Assembly: GCA_951828515.1 (NCBI GenBank)
Contig: OX639992.1
Location: 4,690,217 to 4,754,216 of the forward strand
Direction of reading: 5' to 3'
DNA from: an uncultured Poribacteria bacterium
GTDB taxonomy: Bacteria > Poribacteria > WGA-4E > WGA-3G
Length of the DNA: 64,000 nt
In this document: positions 17,019 through 25,881 of the stretch, one piece after another
Numbering within the stretch: the stretch's first letter is position 1
How the letters are laid out: each line of letters starts with the position of its first letter
Notes under the pieces: model-generated
The model's database searches: none
The model's input: the letters and a program-made list of their open reading frames with translations, nothing else
Told to the model about the DNA's origin: nothing
Program-made: the position numbers and the translations under genes

Positions 17019-17987
17019 TTATCTTAAGTGGACAGGTAGACCCGTTTCAAGAGACTTATTGGCAGCAATTGACAAAATAGCGGTTTTAGCGGCATCGGAA
17101 TAAGGGGATCGGATTGCGCTGCCATCGCCTGTGCGGACTGCCTGAATAAAAGTGCTATCCATATCAATCGTACAATTATTTTGTGGATTCCACGTAGTCG
17201 TCTCATCAGCAGTAGAAAGCACAAGTGCACTACGGAGATGGTATTCAAGTGAACCGTCCTCACAGAAAATATCTAAGCCGGAACGCCGCATCCCATTCGT
17301 TGTGAAGCAGGCAGAAAACATAATACCGAAGACCCCACTCTCAAATTGCAATGAAACGGCAGATGCTTCCTCAATATCGTAATCGGTATTCGGGATCATA
17401 TCGTTGCGTGCGACAGCATAGACGGTTTTGACTTCACCGAAGAGGTATCTCGCCATATCAAATTCGTGTGTCGTCTGTTCCGTGTGCTGTCCGCCGGATT
17501 TCGCCTTCTCGCGCCACCATCCACCCGGCATACCGCCCATCCAATATCCCATGAAAAACCCGACGCGCCGAGAAGCGAGAAGCTCCTGTGCCTTATCAAT
17601 AATATCAAGATAACGTTCCTGATACCCAGTCGCGGTGATAATCCCTTTCTCTTCGACTTCGGCTGCGATCTCTTTTGCGTCCTCAGCATTCATGTGCACC
17701 GGTTTCTCTACAAACATCGGCACTCCGGCAGCAACGACTGCTCGTTCAGGGGCACCGTGGGCAAACGGCGGGATTGAAATATAAACGGCATCCAATTCCT
17801 CGCTCGCAAGCATCTGATTATAGTCTGCGTAGGCTGTACCACCGTACTGGGTAACAGCCTGCTCCGCTTTGTCGATGACAATATCACAGAAAGCGACGAA
17901 TTTTGTGCCACCGATCTCCGTTAATTCACGCAAATGGCGGTTCATGTTACCACCTGTACCGATAAAACCTAACCTAACATCTGACAT
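17019..17987 (-). CDS. Gfo/Idh/MocA-family oxidoreductase
   Basis: A 322-residue NAD(P)-dependent dehydrogenase of sugars, inositols or similar polyols. The Rossmann N-terminus has GFIGTGGNMNRH; VEKPVHM is the conserved Glu-Lys-Pro motif; GGQHTEQTTHEFDMARYLFG carries the catalytic His/Asp block of the C-terminal domain. ATG at 17987 follows AGAGG at five bases and gives the family start MSDVRLGFIG. Substrate cannot be told from sequence. It stands alone between the IS630 element and nuoN, with a heptad-repeat palindrome just downstream of nuoN. Its 3' end is duplicated at 11629. Confidence 0.9.
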   Translation of the reverse strand: MSDVRLGFIGTGGNMNRHLRELTEIGGTKFVAFCDIVIDKAEQAVTQYGGTAYADYNQMLASEELDAVYISIPPFAHGAPERAVVAAGVPMFVEKPVHMNAEDAKEIAAEVEEKGIITATGYQERYLDIIDKAQELLASRRVGFFMGYWMGGMPGGWWREKAKSGGQHTEQTTHEFDMARYLFGEVKTVYAVARNDMIPNTDYDIEEASAVSLQFESGVFGIMFSACFTTNGMRRSGLDIFCEDGSLEYHLRSALVLSTADETTTWNPQNNCTIDMDSTFIQAVRTGDGSAIRSPYSDAAKTAILSIAANKSLETGLPVHLR

Positions 17988-18011
17988 AACATCCTCTTTT
18001 TCATTTTTATT

Positions 18012-18107
18012 CGCTATCAGCAATCAGCCGTCGGCTATCAGTAAAGAGGGTTGTTGGTGAATTTACACCTCTTGCTGACGGCTGACGGCTGACGGCTGAT
18101 GGCTATT
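18012..18107. repeat. heptad-repeat palindromic element (copy between oxidoreductase and nuoN)
   Basis: About 96 bp with a left arm of 7-bp units (TATCAGC, AATCAGC), AAGAGG, a spacer, CCTCTT and a right arm of GCTGACG units ending GCTATT. The arms are imperfect inverted complements. The same structure recurs at 19575, 21247, 25323, 34099 and elsewhere. Confidence 0.75.
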
Positions 18108-18120
18108 CTTCTGACCGCTA

Positions 18121-19554
18121 TTAAAAAACTGAATTCTGTGCCGGGGTGAGCATGAGCGATGGCAGAATACCGATAAGCAATACACCAATCGCCGCGATGA
18201 CCAATCCCACAACAAGTGTGCTCGGATACGACGTAAACGGCAACTCCTCTTCGGGTTCACGCATATACATCGTTACAACAACTCGGAGGTAATAGAACGC
18301 CGATATTGCTGTGTTGACCGCGCCCACAATAACAAGCCAGATATGACCTGCCTGAACTGCTGATTTGAAGATATAGAATTTACCCACAAACCCGGCAGTC
18401 GGTGGAAAACCGGCGAGTGACAACAGCATTATCGTCATAAACATAGCAAGTAAGGGTTTTCGTAGCCCAAGCCCGGCGTAATCGGAAATCATGAGGCTCT
18501 CGCCATCTTCCGTTTTCGCCAAAATGACCGCACCGAACGCTCCGATGTTCATCACACAATAAACAAACAGATAAAGCATCGCACTCGAAATTCCGTCGTT
18601 ATTCGCAGCCGCCAAGCCTATGAGCACGTAACCCGCGTGGGCGATACTTGAATAAGCGAGCATCCTCTTGATGTTCGTCTGCGCGATCGCAATGACATTT
18701 CCGACAGTCATCGTTAACATCGCCAACACAATGATCACACCACTCCATTCGACTTGCAGATTTGGTAGTGCTTCCATGAAAATTCTGAGGAACGCCGCAA
18801 ATCCAGCCGCCTTTGGTCCGGCGGAGATAAACGCCGCTATCGTTGTCGGAGCACCTTCGTAAACATCTGGTGCCCATTGATGGAACGGGACAATGGCGAC
18901 CTTAAATCCGAATCCGACAATAAGAAGGAACATTCCTGCTAACAACAGTGGCGATTTATTCGCGACAGTAATTGCCTCAGCGATAGCGGGGATATTCGTC
19001 GTTCCGGCACCACCGTAAATCAGAGCGATCCCGTAAAGGAAGAACGCACTGGCAAACGCGCCGAGCAATAGATATTTCATGCCCGCCTCGCTTGAAGCAG
19101 GGTTATCTCGAAAATAACCTGCCAACACATACAACGATAATGACATCAGTTCCAAGCCGAGGAAGACAATAATCAACTCATTGCCTGCAGCCATCAACAT
19201 CATACCGAGCGTCGCCAGCAGAATAAGTAGATAGTAAGGTCCCTGTTTCCTATCATCCCTGCCCAAATAACTCATCGAAATCAAAGAGACCAGAATCGTC
19301 GACACAAGGAAAATAATGTTGAAGAAAAGGGAGAAATTGTCCACCTTGAACATGTCGTTGAACTGGGTGCCAACTGTGCCTGCTTGATGCATCTGGATAG
19401 AGACCCATAGCGCAATCCCAGAACCAACGATCGTCATCCAGCCGAGAATCGTTTTTGAAATGGAGTCAAACAGATCAAAAACGAGGACGATGAGTAACGT
19501 TAGAGCGATAATCAGCTCCGGCATCAGTAATTGCCAGTTAATCTCTATTGGCAT
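18121..19554 (-). CDS. nuoN: NADH-quinone oxidoreductase subunit N
   Basis: A 477-residue, roughly 14-helix membrane subunit of complex I, one of three antiporter-like proton channels. Typical features are a lysine in the GFGFKVAIVPFHQWAPDVYEGAP block, the KRMLAYSSIAHAGY block, and FPPTAGFVGKFYIF. GGAG lies seven bases before ATG 19554. It is the last gene of the nuo cluster and is separated from nuoM by an NhaD-type antiporter gene and a heptad-repeat element. Length is normal. Confidence 0.95.
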   Translation of the reverse strand: MPIEINWQLLMPELIIALTLLIVLVFDLFDSISKTILGWMTIVGSGIALWVSIQMHQAGTVGTQFNDMFKVDNFSLFFNIIFLVSTILVSLISMSYLGRDDRKQGPYYLLILLATLGMMLMAAGNELIIVFLGLELMSLSLYVLAGYFRDNPASSEAGMKYLLLGAFASAFFLYGIALIYGGAGTTNIPAIAEAITVANKSPLLLAGMFLLIVGFGFKVAIVPFHQWAPDVYEGAPTTIAAFISAGPKAAGFAAFLRIFMEALPNLQVEWSGVIIVLAMLTMTVGNVIAIAQTNIKRMLAYSSIAHAGYVLIGLAAANNDGISSAMLYLFVYCVMNIGAFGAVILAKTEDGESLMISDYAGLGLRKPLLAMFMTIMLLSLAGFPPTAGFVGKFYIFKSAVQAGHIWLVIVGAVNTAISAFYYLRVVVTMYMREPEEELPFTSYPSTLVVGLVIAAIGVLLIGILPSLMLTPAQNSVF

Positions 19555-19574
19555 TCGAAATCTCCTTTTTTTGT

Positions 19575-19678
19575 GGCTATCGGCTATCGGTTATCGGCTA
19601 TCAGTAAAGAGCAGTTGGGCAGTGAAGTAATACGCAACTGCCATATACTAAAAGCCGATTGCTGACTGCCGACTGCCA
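19575..19678. repeat. heptad-repeat palindromic element (between nhaD-like and nuoN)
   Basis: About 104 bp. Left arm units CTATCGG/TTATCGG and TATCAGTAAAGAG, right arm GATTGCTGACTGCCGACTGCC. It ends directly at the stop codon of the antiporter gene, so it fills the whole intergenic space. Confidence 0.72.
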
Positions 19679-21172
19679 TTACAGGAACACAAACGTTACA
19701 ATCACAAAAAGCGGAACTAAAATTACCACCGACCAGATCATATATCCGAAGAAACTCGGCATGCGGATACCACTTTGTTCCGCGATTGCTTTCACCATAA
19801 AGTTCGGAGCATTGCCGATATAGGTATTTGCTCCCATAAACACCGCTCCAACAGAAATAGCCGTTAGCAATTTAACGAACTCTAAGTGCTCGGGACCTGT
19901 CAATTGTCCAGACAAAATTTCCGGTATTGCGGCTTCAGTGAGATGCAATTTCCCGAGTGCTGTGTTGAAAAACGTCAAGTAGGTCGGCGCATTATCTAAG
20001 AAACTCGACAGAATACCCGTTATCCAGAAATAGTGCATCGGTTCTTTTATCGCCCCAATTAACCCACGTAACGCGCCGTTTTCACCTGCTTTCAGAATCG
20101 CCAACGCAGGAATAATGGTCATAAAGATACCGGCGAACACCTTTGCCACCTCTTCGATCGGCTCCCACGAAAATTCGTTCGCTTGACGCAACTCACCCGT
20201 AAAGGGTGTGAATCTGAGAGATAACAGCCCCATGACGACAATCAGCACATCACGAGTGATATTCTGCCAGTATACGTGCACACCAAAGATATTGATTTCT
20301 CCCCACTTGAAACTGCCACTCATTAAGACAGCCGCGACGATGCCGAGGAGGAAGACGAGGTTGAAAAGTCCGTCTACGCGGATTGGTTCGTTAGTTCCAT
20401 CGTCTGGCACGACACCGCCTTCCCGTTTAAACATAAATGTGTCTATCACAAAGAAAAGCGCAATTAAGATTACACTAATAAACAGCATGTGTGGGAAGAG
20501 AGCCGTCGTCGTCCAGAAGAAAGGGACGTTGTGCAAGAATCCCAAAAACAGCGGCGGATCCCCCAACGGTGTTAAAGAACCGCCGATATTACTCACGAGA
20601 AAGATGAAGAAGATAACCAGATGAATCTTGTTCTGCCGATATGCGTTCGCTCGAATTAGCGGGCGAATGAGTAGCATTGACGCGCCTGTGGTTCCAACCC
20701 ATGAGGCGATAGCAGTACCGATAAGCAGTAAGAGTGTATTAACCAACGGCGTGCCACGTAATGTCCCACGCACGAGGATCCCACCCGCAACCGTGAACAA
20801 TCCCCACAACAGAATAATGAACGGGATATAGTCTATCAGATAAATATGCAGAATATCGTAAAACGCTTCTCCTTGAAATGCTATGAGATACGGAATTGCG
20901 AAGGCTAACGCCCATACTAATGACATTTTTCCGCCGTGATGGACAAGAAAATGGGAATCCAACACAAGCGGCAAAATCGCAATAGAGAGTAATATACCCA
21001 CAAACGGAACGATACTCCAAATAGGCAATTTTGCTCCGTCTACCCCATGACCGTGGTGTGCACCTTCGCCACCGTGTGCGTCATCCGCTCCAAAGGAAAC
21101 CCCCACTGAAACTGACAACGCAAGCCCCAAAATTACACAAAAAATAAGACCTGATGCAAGTTTAAACTTCAC
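19679..21172 (-). CDS. NhaD-type sodium/proton antiporter (IT superfamily)
   Basis: A 497-residue inner-membrane transporter with about 12 helices. A cleavable or anchoring N-terminal segment (1-28) is followed by a histidine-rich stretch (HGGEGAHHGHG) that could bind metal or sense pH. Characteristic NhaD/citrate-transporter blocks are SNIGGSLTPLGDPPLFLGFL and SSFLDNAPTYLTFFN, the paired half-helix motifs of the IT superfamily. GTG at 21172 directly follows the TAA of nuoM, so the gene is part of the nuo transcript. An unrelated Na+/H+ antiporter inside a complex I operon suggests a link between respiration and sodium balance. Confidence 0.85.
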   Translation of the reverse strand: MKFKLASGLIFCVILGLALSVSVGVSFGADDAHGGEGAHHGHGVDGAKLPIWSIVPFVGILLSIAILPLVLDSHFLVHHGGKMSLVWALAFAIPYLIAFQGEAFYDILHIYLIDYIPFIILLWGLFTVAGGILVRGTLRGTPLVNTLLLLIGTAIASWVGTTGASMLLIRPLIRANAYRQNKIHLVIFFIFLVSNIGGSLTPLGDPPLFLGFLHNVPFFWTTTALFPHMLFISVILIALFFVIDTFMFKREGGVVPDDGTNEPIRVDGLFNLVFLLGIVAAVLMSGSFKWGEINIFGVHVYWQNITRDVLIVVMGLLSLRFTPFTGELRQANEFSWEPIEEVAKVFAGIFMTIIPALAILKAGENGALRGLIGAIKEPMHYFWITGILSSFLDNAPTYLTFFNTALGKLHLTEAAIPEILSGQLTGPEHLEFVKLLTAISVGAVFMGANTYIGNAPNFMVKAIAEQSGIRMPSFFGYMIWSVVILVPLFVIVTFVFL

Positions 21173-22831
21173 TTACTTCGTCTCTGCCTCCTTTTCAATC
21201 TTTTCATGCTGGACACGCTGTGTGCCCCGTAGAGCGAGTTCGGTATATTGGCTATCAGCCATCGGCTGTCGGCTATCAGGCAAGAGGCTTTTTAGTAAAG
21301 TGTCCCCGTTTTGCTGATTGCTGACCACTGACTGCTGACTGCTATTCTCCTGTTCTCCCGCGCGCCCCATAGCAGGTTCGGTTTGCACCTGCGTCACAAC
21401 AAGTCCTACTGATTTCTCGATCTTACTCAGGAAAGGTTTTGGATAAACGCCGATCCAGACAATGAACAGCAGTATCGGAAGCATTACAACGATCTCGCGT
21501 GCGTTCAGATCCGGCAAAGCTTCATTTGTCTTATCCAGTGTCCCAAACATCACCCGTTGGAACATCCACAGCATATACACGGCTGCCAGAATTACACCTG
21601 CTGTTGCTATCACTACATATATCTTTGAGAAAGCCCCCTGAACAAAACTGCCGAGCAGTATCATATATTCGCCGACGAATCCATTCAAACCCGGTAGTCC
21701 AATTGACGATAATGTCACAACCATAAAAATCGTAGCAAAGATCGGCATTCGCTTCGCTAAGCCCCCGAAATCTACAATCATTCTGCTGTGTCGTCGTTCA
21801 TAAATCATTCCGACCAAAAGGAACAACGCGCCTGTGCTCAAGCCGTGATTAATCATTTGTAAGACACTGCCTTGAATACCAGCGGGGCTTTTAGAGAACA
21901 GCCCTAACACCACAAATCCGAGGTGACTCACACTGGAATATGCGACCAGTTTTTTCAGATCCGGTTGAACCATCGCCACCAATGCGCCGTAAATGATACC
22001 AATTACAGCAAGTGGCACAATCAATGGCGTGAATTCAGCAGCTGCATCGGGAAAGAGTGGTAGACAAAATCGGATTATCCCGTAGGTCCCCATTTTTAGT
22101 AGCACCCCAGCAAGAATTACACTTCCGGCTGTGGGAGCTTCAACGTGGGCATCTGGTAGCCAAGTGTGGAACGGAAAGAGTGGAACCTTAATGGCAAACG
22201 CAATGAAAAACGCCAAGAACAATAGATGTGAATGCTCAAACGGACCGCTGAGCGTCGTGAGATCGAAACTATTGTTGTTTTGGAGGTACAGTGCCAAGAT
22301 GCCAACCAGCATTAGCGCACTGCCCGCCATTGTATAAAGCACGAACTTCACAGTCGCATAAATTCGACGTTCTCCACCCCAAATACCGATGAGGAAGTAC
22401 ATCGGTATCAGCATCGATTCCCAAAATACGAAAAAGAGGAACAGATCCAAAGCACAGAAAACACCCAACATCCCGGTCTCAAGAGCGAGGAGCGACATCA
22501 TAAAACCGCTGATCCCTTTCTCGATCGAGTTCCATGCGGCAAGGATACACACTGGTGTCAGGAAAGTCGTAAGCAACACCAACCACAGCGAAATACCATC
22601 GATGCCGATGTGGTAGCTTGTACCTAAACCCGGAATCCATGCCTGCTGCGTCACATTTTGGAATGTTGCAGTCGTCGCGTCAAACCCGGTGTAAAGCCCC
22701 AACGAGACAATAAACGTCAGGAGCCCAATGACAAGTGCGATGCCTTTGACAGCGGACGCACCGAGTCCCCTGAGCAACGCAATCGCTATCACGCCGAGCA
22801 GTGGTAAAAAGATGACTATTGAGAGTAGCAA
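21173..22831 (-). CDS. nuoM: NADH-quinone oxidoreductase subunit M with repeat-derived C-terminus
   Basis: A 552-residue antiporter-like subunit of complex I. Family blocks include LALETGMLGVFCALDLFLFFVFWE (key Glu), FPFHTWLPDAHVEAPTAGSVILAG and KKLVAYSSVSHLGFV. The start is TTG at 22831, with GGAG seven bases upstream. NuoM proteins usually end near residue 490-500; here about 60 extra residues (SSQQSVVSNQQNGD... PDSRQPMADSQY) are encoded by a heptad-repeat palindrome that lies inside the frame at 21247-21347. The extension is hydrophilic and probably extramembrane. The core looks complete. Confidence 0.95.
   Translation of the reverse strand: MLLSIVIFLPLLGVIAIALLRGLGASAVKGIALVIGLLTFIVSLGLYTGFDATTATFQNVTQQAWIPGLGTSYHIGIDGISLWLVLLTTFLTPVCILAAWNSIEKGISGFMMSLLALETGMLGVFCALDLFLFFVFWESMLIPMYFLIGIWGGERRIYATVKFVLYTMAGSALMLVGILALYLQNNNSFDLTTLSGPFEHSHLLFLAFFIAFAIKVPLFPFHTWLPDAHVEAPTAGSVILAGVLLKMGTYGIIRFCLPLFPDAAAEFTPLIVPLAVIGIIYGALVAMVQPDLKKLVAYSSVSHLGFVVLGLFSKSPAGIQGSVLQMINHGLSTGALFLLVGMIYERRHSRMIVDFGGLAKRMPIFATIFMVVTLSSIGLPGLNGFVGEYMILLGSFVQGAFSKIYVVIATAGVILAAVYMLWMFQRVMFGTLDKTNEALPDLNAREIVVMLPILLFIVWIGVYPKPFLSKIEKSVGLVVTQVQTEPAMGRAGEQENSSQQSVVSNQQNGDTLLKSLLPDSRQPMADSQYTELALRGTQRVQHEKIEKEAETK
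21247..21347. repeat. heptad-repeat palindromic element inside the nuoM reading frame
   Basis: About 101 bp with left units GGCTATCAGCCATC/GGCTGTC and right units GCTGATTGCTGACCACTGA around AAGAGG. It is the same element as in the neighbouring junctions, but here it is translated into the tail of NuoM. Confidence 0.75.
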
Positions 22832-22871
22832 AAAAATCTCCTTTTTAATAGTTATCGGCTAAAGGAATGAA

Positions 22872-23303
22872 TCATCGCCTGAAGAACTTTTTCCAGAGCC
22901 ATGCCGAAGGAAAAAACCAAAAAAGCCAGCGGTCCTCGTCTTTCTCAGCTAATTTGCGACGGCGTTTTGAAAAGTCGTCCCGCGGTATGTTATTCTGCCA
23001 CCAAGCTCTTAACTTGCGGTTGAAGGTGGAAATGTCTTTATCTGATCTCCCACAGTTGTTCAGAACCCACGCACCCAGCCTGACATCATTATCAATTTGC
23101 ACAGCAGTTTCCTGAAACGCCTCTGCTGAGATACCGAGGAAGGATAAAATCCCCATATCTTGCTTGGAATCAGCACCGTATTTATAACTTCCGATTTCTC
23201 CAGCGTAAGCAGCCCGCGCCTTATCTGTCAATTTCGCAACGCCGCAGATTCCGGCAACTTCTTTGTTGAGCAGCTCCCGCGGTCGAAAAGCACTCTGTTT
23301 CAT
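22872..23303 (-). CDS. DUF5069 protein
   Basis: A 143-residue protein matching DUF5069 by its opening FRPRELLNKEVAGICGVAKLTDKARAAYAGEIGSYKYG and by GILSFLGISAEAFQETA and VRLGAWVLNNC. Members occur in Poribacteria, Planctomycetes and Verrucomicrobia with no known function. The C-terminus is strongly basic and aromatic (WLFWFFPSAWLWKKFFRR), which could bind membrane. It sits between nuoL and nuoM in the same direction, 106 bases after nuoL. Nothing in the sequence ties it to complex I chemistry. Confidence 0.75.
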   Translation of the reverse strand: MKQSAFRPRELLNKEVAGICGVAKLTDKARAAYAGEIGSYKYGADSKQDMGILSFLGISAEAFQETAVQIDNDVRLGAWVLNNCGRSDKDISTFNRKLRAWWQNNIPRDDFSKRRRKLAEKDEDRWLFWFFPSAWLWKKFFRR

Positions 23304-23351
23304 TTTTTAAACTATCAAATCTGTTAACCATCAATCCGCTTTACAGATATT

Positions 23352-23401
23352 GCACCCCACTGGGTGCTTAAAAGGAATTCCTTCTTGAACCCCGTAGGGG
23401 T
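23352..23401. repeat. three adjacent small palindromes between nuoL and the DUF5069 gene
   Basis: GCACCC-CACT-GGGTGC (23352-23367), AAGGAATTCCTT (23372-23383) and ACCCC-GTA-GGGGT (23389-23401) follow one another. They could fold in the nuo mRNA as stabilising or attenuating stems; there is no T-tract, so a terminator is unlikely. The last one resembles the CCCTACGGG core of the repeats near 45.5 kb. Confidence 0.5.
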
Positions 23402-23408
23402 GACATGT

Positions 23409-25310
23409 CTATAGAAAAAACAGATAGTATGCGAGGAATAACACTATGCCGAGAACCATTGATACAATGTATACTTGGACAAGTCCTGTCTGGAGGCGGC
23501 GCAACGTTCCACCAATAAATCGGATAATAGACCCTATACCGTTGACAATCCCATCAATAATGCCGTTATCTACAATCCGCCAGAGCAGGTAATGAGAACC
23601 GTTTTTAATCGGTTGCACGATAAGTGCGTTATATACCTCGTCTACATAGTACTTGTTCACAAGAAGTTTGTGTAGTGCATTGGTAGGCTCCTCAGATGGC
23701 GTTCTTTCACGATAGCGCGACCATGCGAACGCAATGCCCGCCAAACCGACCACAGATGAAATCACCATAAACAAGATGACATTACCCGATGCCTCATGGT
23801 GTGCCTCTGGAAAAACACTCTTCGTGAAGTGGTGGAACCAACTTTCATGTCCACCCCAACCCAAAAGTAAGCCAATCAAGGCAGAAGGAATCGCCAGAAT
23901 TGCGAGCGGTACCCACATGACTGGTGGTGACTCGTGCAGATGCGAATCAACTTCGGGTTCAACACGAGATTCACCATAAAACGTCACAAAGATTAGACGG
24001 AACATATAAAACGCCGTCAAGAATGCCGTGACTAAACCGATGGCGTAAATAATAGGTGAACTCCCCCATGCACTGTGTAAAATTTCATCCTTGCTCCAGA
24101 AACCGCTCAGAAAGGGGAATCCCGCAATAGCAAGAGCACCGACTAAAAAAGTCCAATGCGTTATCGGCATCTTTGCCTTTAAGCCGCCCATCCTTCGCAT
24201 ATCCAATTCATTCGCCATCGCGTGCATCACACTACCAGCGGTGAGGAACATCAACCCTTTAAAGAAGGCATGTGTCACTAAGTGGAAAACACCAGATGCA
24301 TAAGCACCAACACCGACACCAAGGAACATATACCCGAGTTGACTCACGGTGGAATAGGCAAGGATACGCTTAATGTCGTTCTGGGTAAGTGCTATCGTTG
24401 CAGCGAAGAAGGCAGTCAAAACGCCGATCCAAGCGACCACTTCGCCGGTATGTGCTATATTGTAAAGCACAGCCGAGCGTGCTATCATATAGACCCCCGC
24501 TGTCACCATTGTAGCGGCATGAATCAAGGCACTGACAGGGGTGGGACCTTCCATTGCATCCGGAAGCCATACATAGAGCGGAATCTGCGCCGATTTACCT
24601 ATCGCGCCAACGAAGAGTAGCAAGGTCGCTATAACGAGGGTACTCGCACCAAAAACTTTCTGGAAATTATCCGCCTCAGCGGCATCAAATATCGATGTGA
24701 AATCAAGGGTTCCGAACGCAGCAAACAGGGTAAACATCCCCAACAGGAATCCGAAATCACCGATCCGGTTCACAATGAACGCCTTTTTCCCCGCATCTGT
24801 CGCCGTTTGCTTCTCATACCAGAATCCTATGAGGAGATATGAGCAGAGTCCAACGCCTTCCCACCCAACGAACATCATCAGATAGTTGTTTCCGAGGACC
24901 AAGATTAGCATGGCAAAGATGAACAGGTTCAGATAGGCAAAATAGCGTGTATATCCTTCATCGCCGTGCATGTAGCCGATCGAATAGACGTGGATGAGAA
25001 ACCCAACACCCGTAATCACTAACAGCATCACTGACGTGAGTGCGTCCACGCGGAATCCGATATTGAAAGCGAACGACTCGCCTGTAATCCATTCATATAG
25101 CGTTTCATCGAATGGAGCAGCACCACCGTGCAAACTGGCAAAAGCGATAATCGAACAGACTAAAGAGACAAGCACTGCAAGCGAGCCTATCCACCCGCTC
25201 AGTTGCTCGTTACCTTTTAGCCCCTTATTTTTTGAAAGTCCTAATAACCCGTTAACCAGGAACCCAACAAGTGGGGCAACTAACAGGACAACAATTAATT
25301 CTATGGTCAT
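23409..25310 (-). CDS. nuoL: NADH-quinone oxidoreductase subunit L
   Basis: A 633-residue distal antiporter-like subunit of complex I with the long lateral helix at its C-terminus. Typical blocks: FVGWEGVGLCSYLLIGFWYEK (Glu of the channel), SAQIPLYVWLPDAMEGPTPVSALIHAATMVTAGVY, KRILAYSTVSQLGYMFLG and FWSKDEIL. Length is normal. AAGGA is six bases before ATG 25310. It lies between nuoK and the DUF5069 gene. Confidence 0.96.
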   Translation of the reverse strand: MTIELIVVLLVAPLVGFLVNGLLGLSKNKGLKGNEQLSGWIGSLAVLVSLVCSIIAFASLHGGAAPFDETLYEWITGESFAFNIGFRVDALTSVMLLVITGVGFLIHVYSIGYMHGDEGYTRYFAYLNLFIFAMLILVLGNNYLMMFVGWEGVGLCSYLLIGFWYEKQTATDAGKKAFIVNRIGDFGFLLGMFTLFAAFGTLDFTSIFDAAEADNFQKVFGASTLVIATLLLFVGAIGKSAQIPLYVWLPDAMEGPTPVSALIHAATMVTAGVYMIARSAVLYNIAHTGEVVAWIGVLTAFFAATIALTQNDIKRILAYSTVSQLGYMFLGVGVGAYASGVFHLVTHAFFKGLMFLTAGSVMHAMANELDMRRMGGLKAKMPITHWTFLVGALAIAGFPFLSGFWSKDEILHSAWGSSPIIYAIGLVTAFLTAFYMFRLIFVTFYGESRVEPEVDSHLHESPPVMWVPLAILAIPSALIGLLLGWGGHESWFHHFTKSVFPEAHHEASGNVILFMVISSVVGLAGIAFAWSRYRERTPSEEPTNALHKLLVNKYYVDEVYNALIVQPIKNGSHYLLWRIVDNGIIDGIVNGIGSIIRFIGGTLRRLQTGLVQVYIVSMVLGIVLFLAYYLFFL

Positions 25311-25322
25311 TTTTTATCCTTC

Positions 25323-25406
25323 TATTGGTTCGAGGTATTCAGTAAGAGATTTGAGACGCACATCAGAACCTTCTTTAACTGATAACCGATAACTGATAAC
25401 CAATTT
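25323..25406. repeat. heptad-repeat palindromic element (between nuoL and nuoK)
   Basis: About 84 bp: left ATTCAGTAAGAG, right CTTCTTTAACTGATAACCGATAACTGATAACC, a 7-bp-phased series. It fills the nuoK-nuoL gap. Confidence 0.65.
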
Positions 25407-25409
25407 TGC

Positions 25410-25709
25410 TTAGCCCTTCAACGAATTAACTTCATCCACATTAACCGTCTGTCGATGTTTGAAGACACTGACAATAATTGCGAGCCCAATTGCGACCTCA
25501 GCGGCAGCGACAGTCATCACAAAGAAAACGAACACCTGTCCTGTTGCCTCACCGAGACTACGACTGATAGCTACAAAGGCAAGATTCGCCGCATTCAGCA
25601 TCAATTCAATACACATAAAGATGATAATGGCGTTCCTGCGGATGAGGACCCCGATGACGCCCGTTGTAAACAAGAGCGCACTCAATATGAGATAGTACTC
25701 TAATGACAT
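25410..25709 (-). CDS. nuoK: NADH-quinone oxidoreductase subunit K
   Basis: A 99-residue, three-helix membrane subunit of complex I. The channel glutamates lie in [16 protein letters not shown] and in [14 protein letters not shown]. The frame is open to 25805, but ATG 25709 gives the normal length (about 100) and has AAGG seven bases upstream; the extra N-terminal codons are intergenic. It follows nuoJ by about 170 bases. Confidence 0.95.
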   Translation of the reverse strand: MSLEYYLILSALLFTTGVIGVLIRRNAIIIFMCIELMLNAANLAFVAISRSLGEATGQVFVFFVMTVAAAEVAIGLAIIVSVFKHRQTVNVDEVNSLKG

Positions 25710-25881
25710 ATAAAAACCTTTTCCCTTAACAGTTGTAGGCATTATAGCCCGATCTATAAATATACCGCCTTTATAGAGCTGAAGAGTGATGGTAGCCTGC
25801 AACAACGGCGCAGGCGACTCTTAAGCGAAGATCGTTGTTAAACCAATTGCTTGATTGAACGCTTTGCGAATCATTAAAAAT

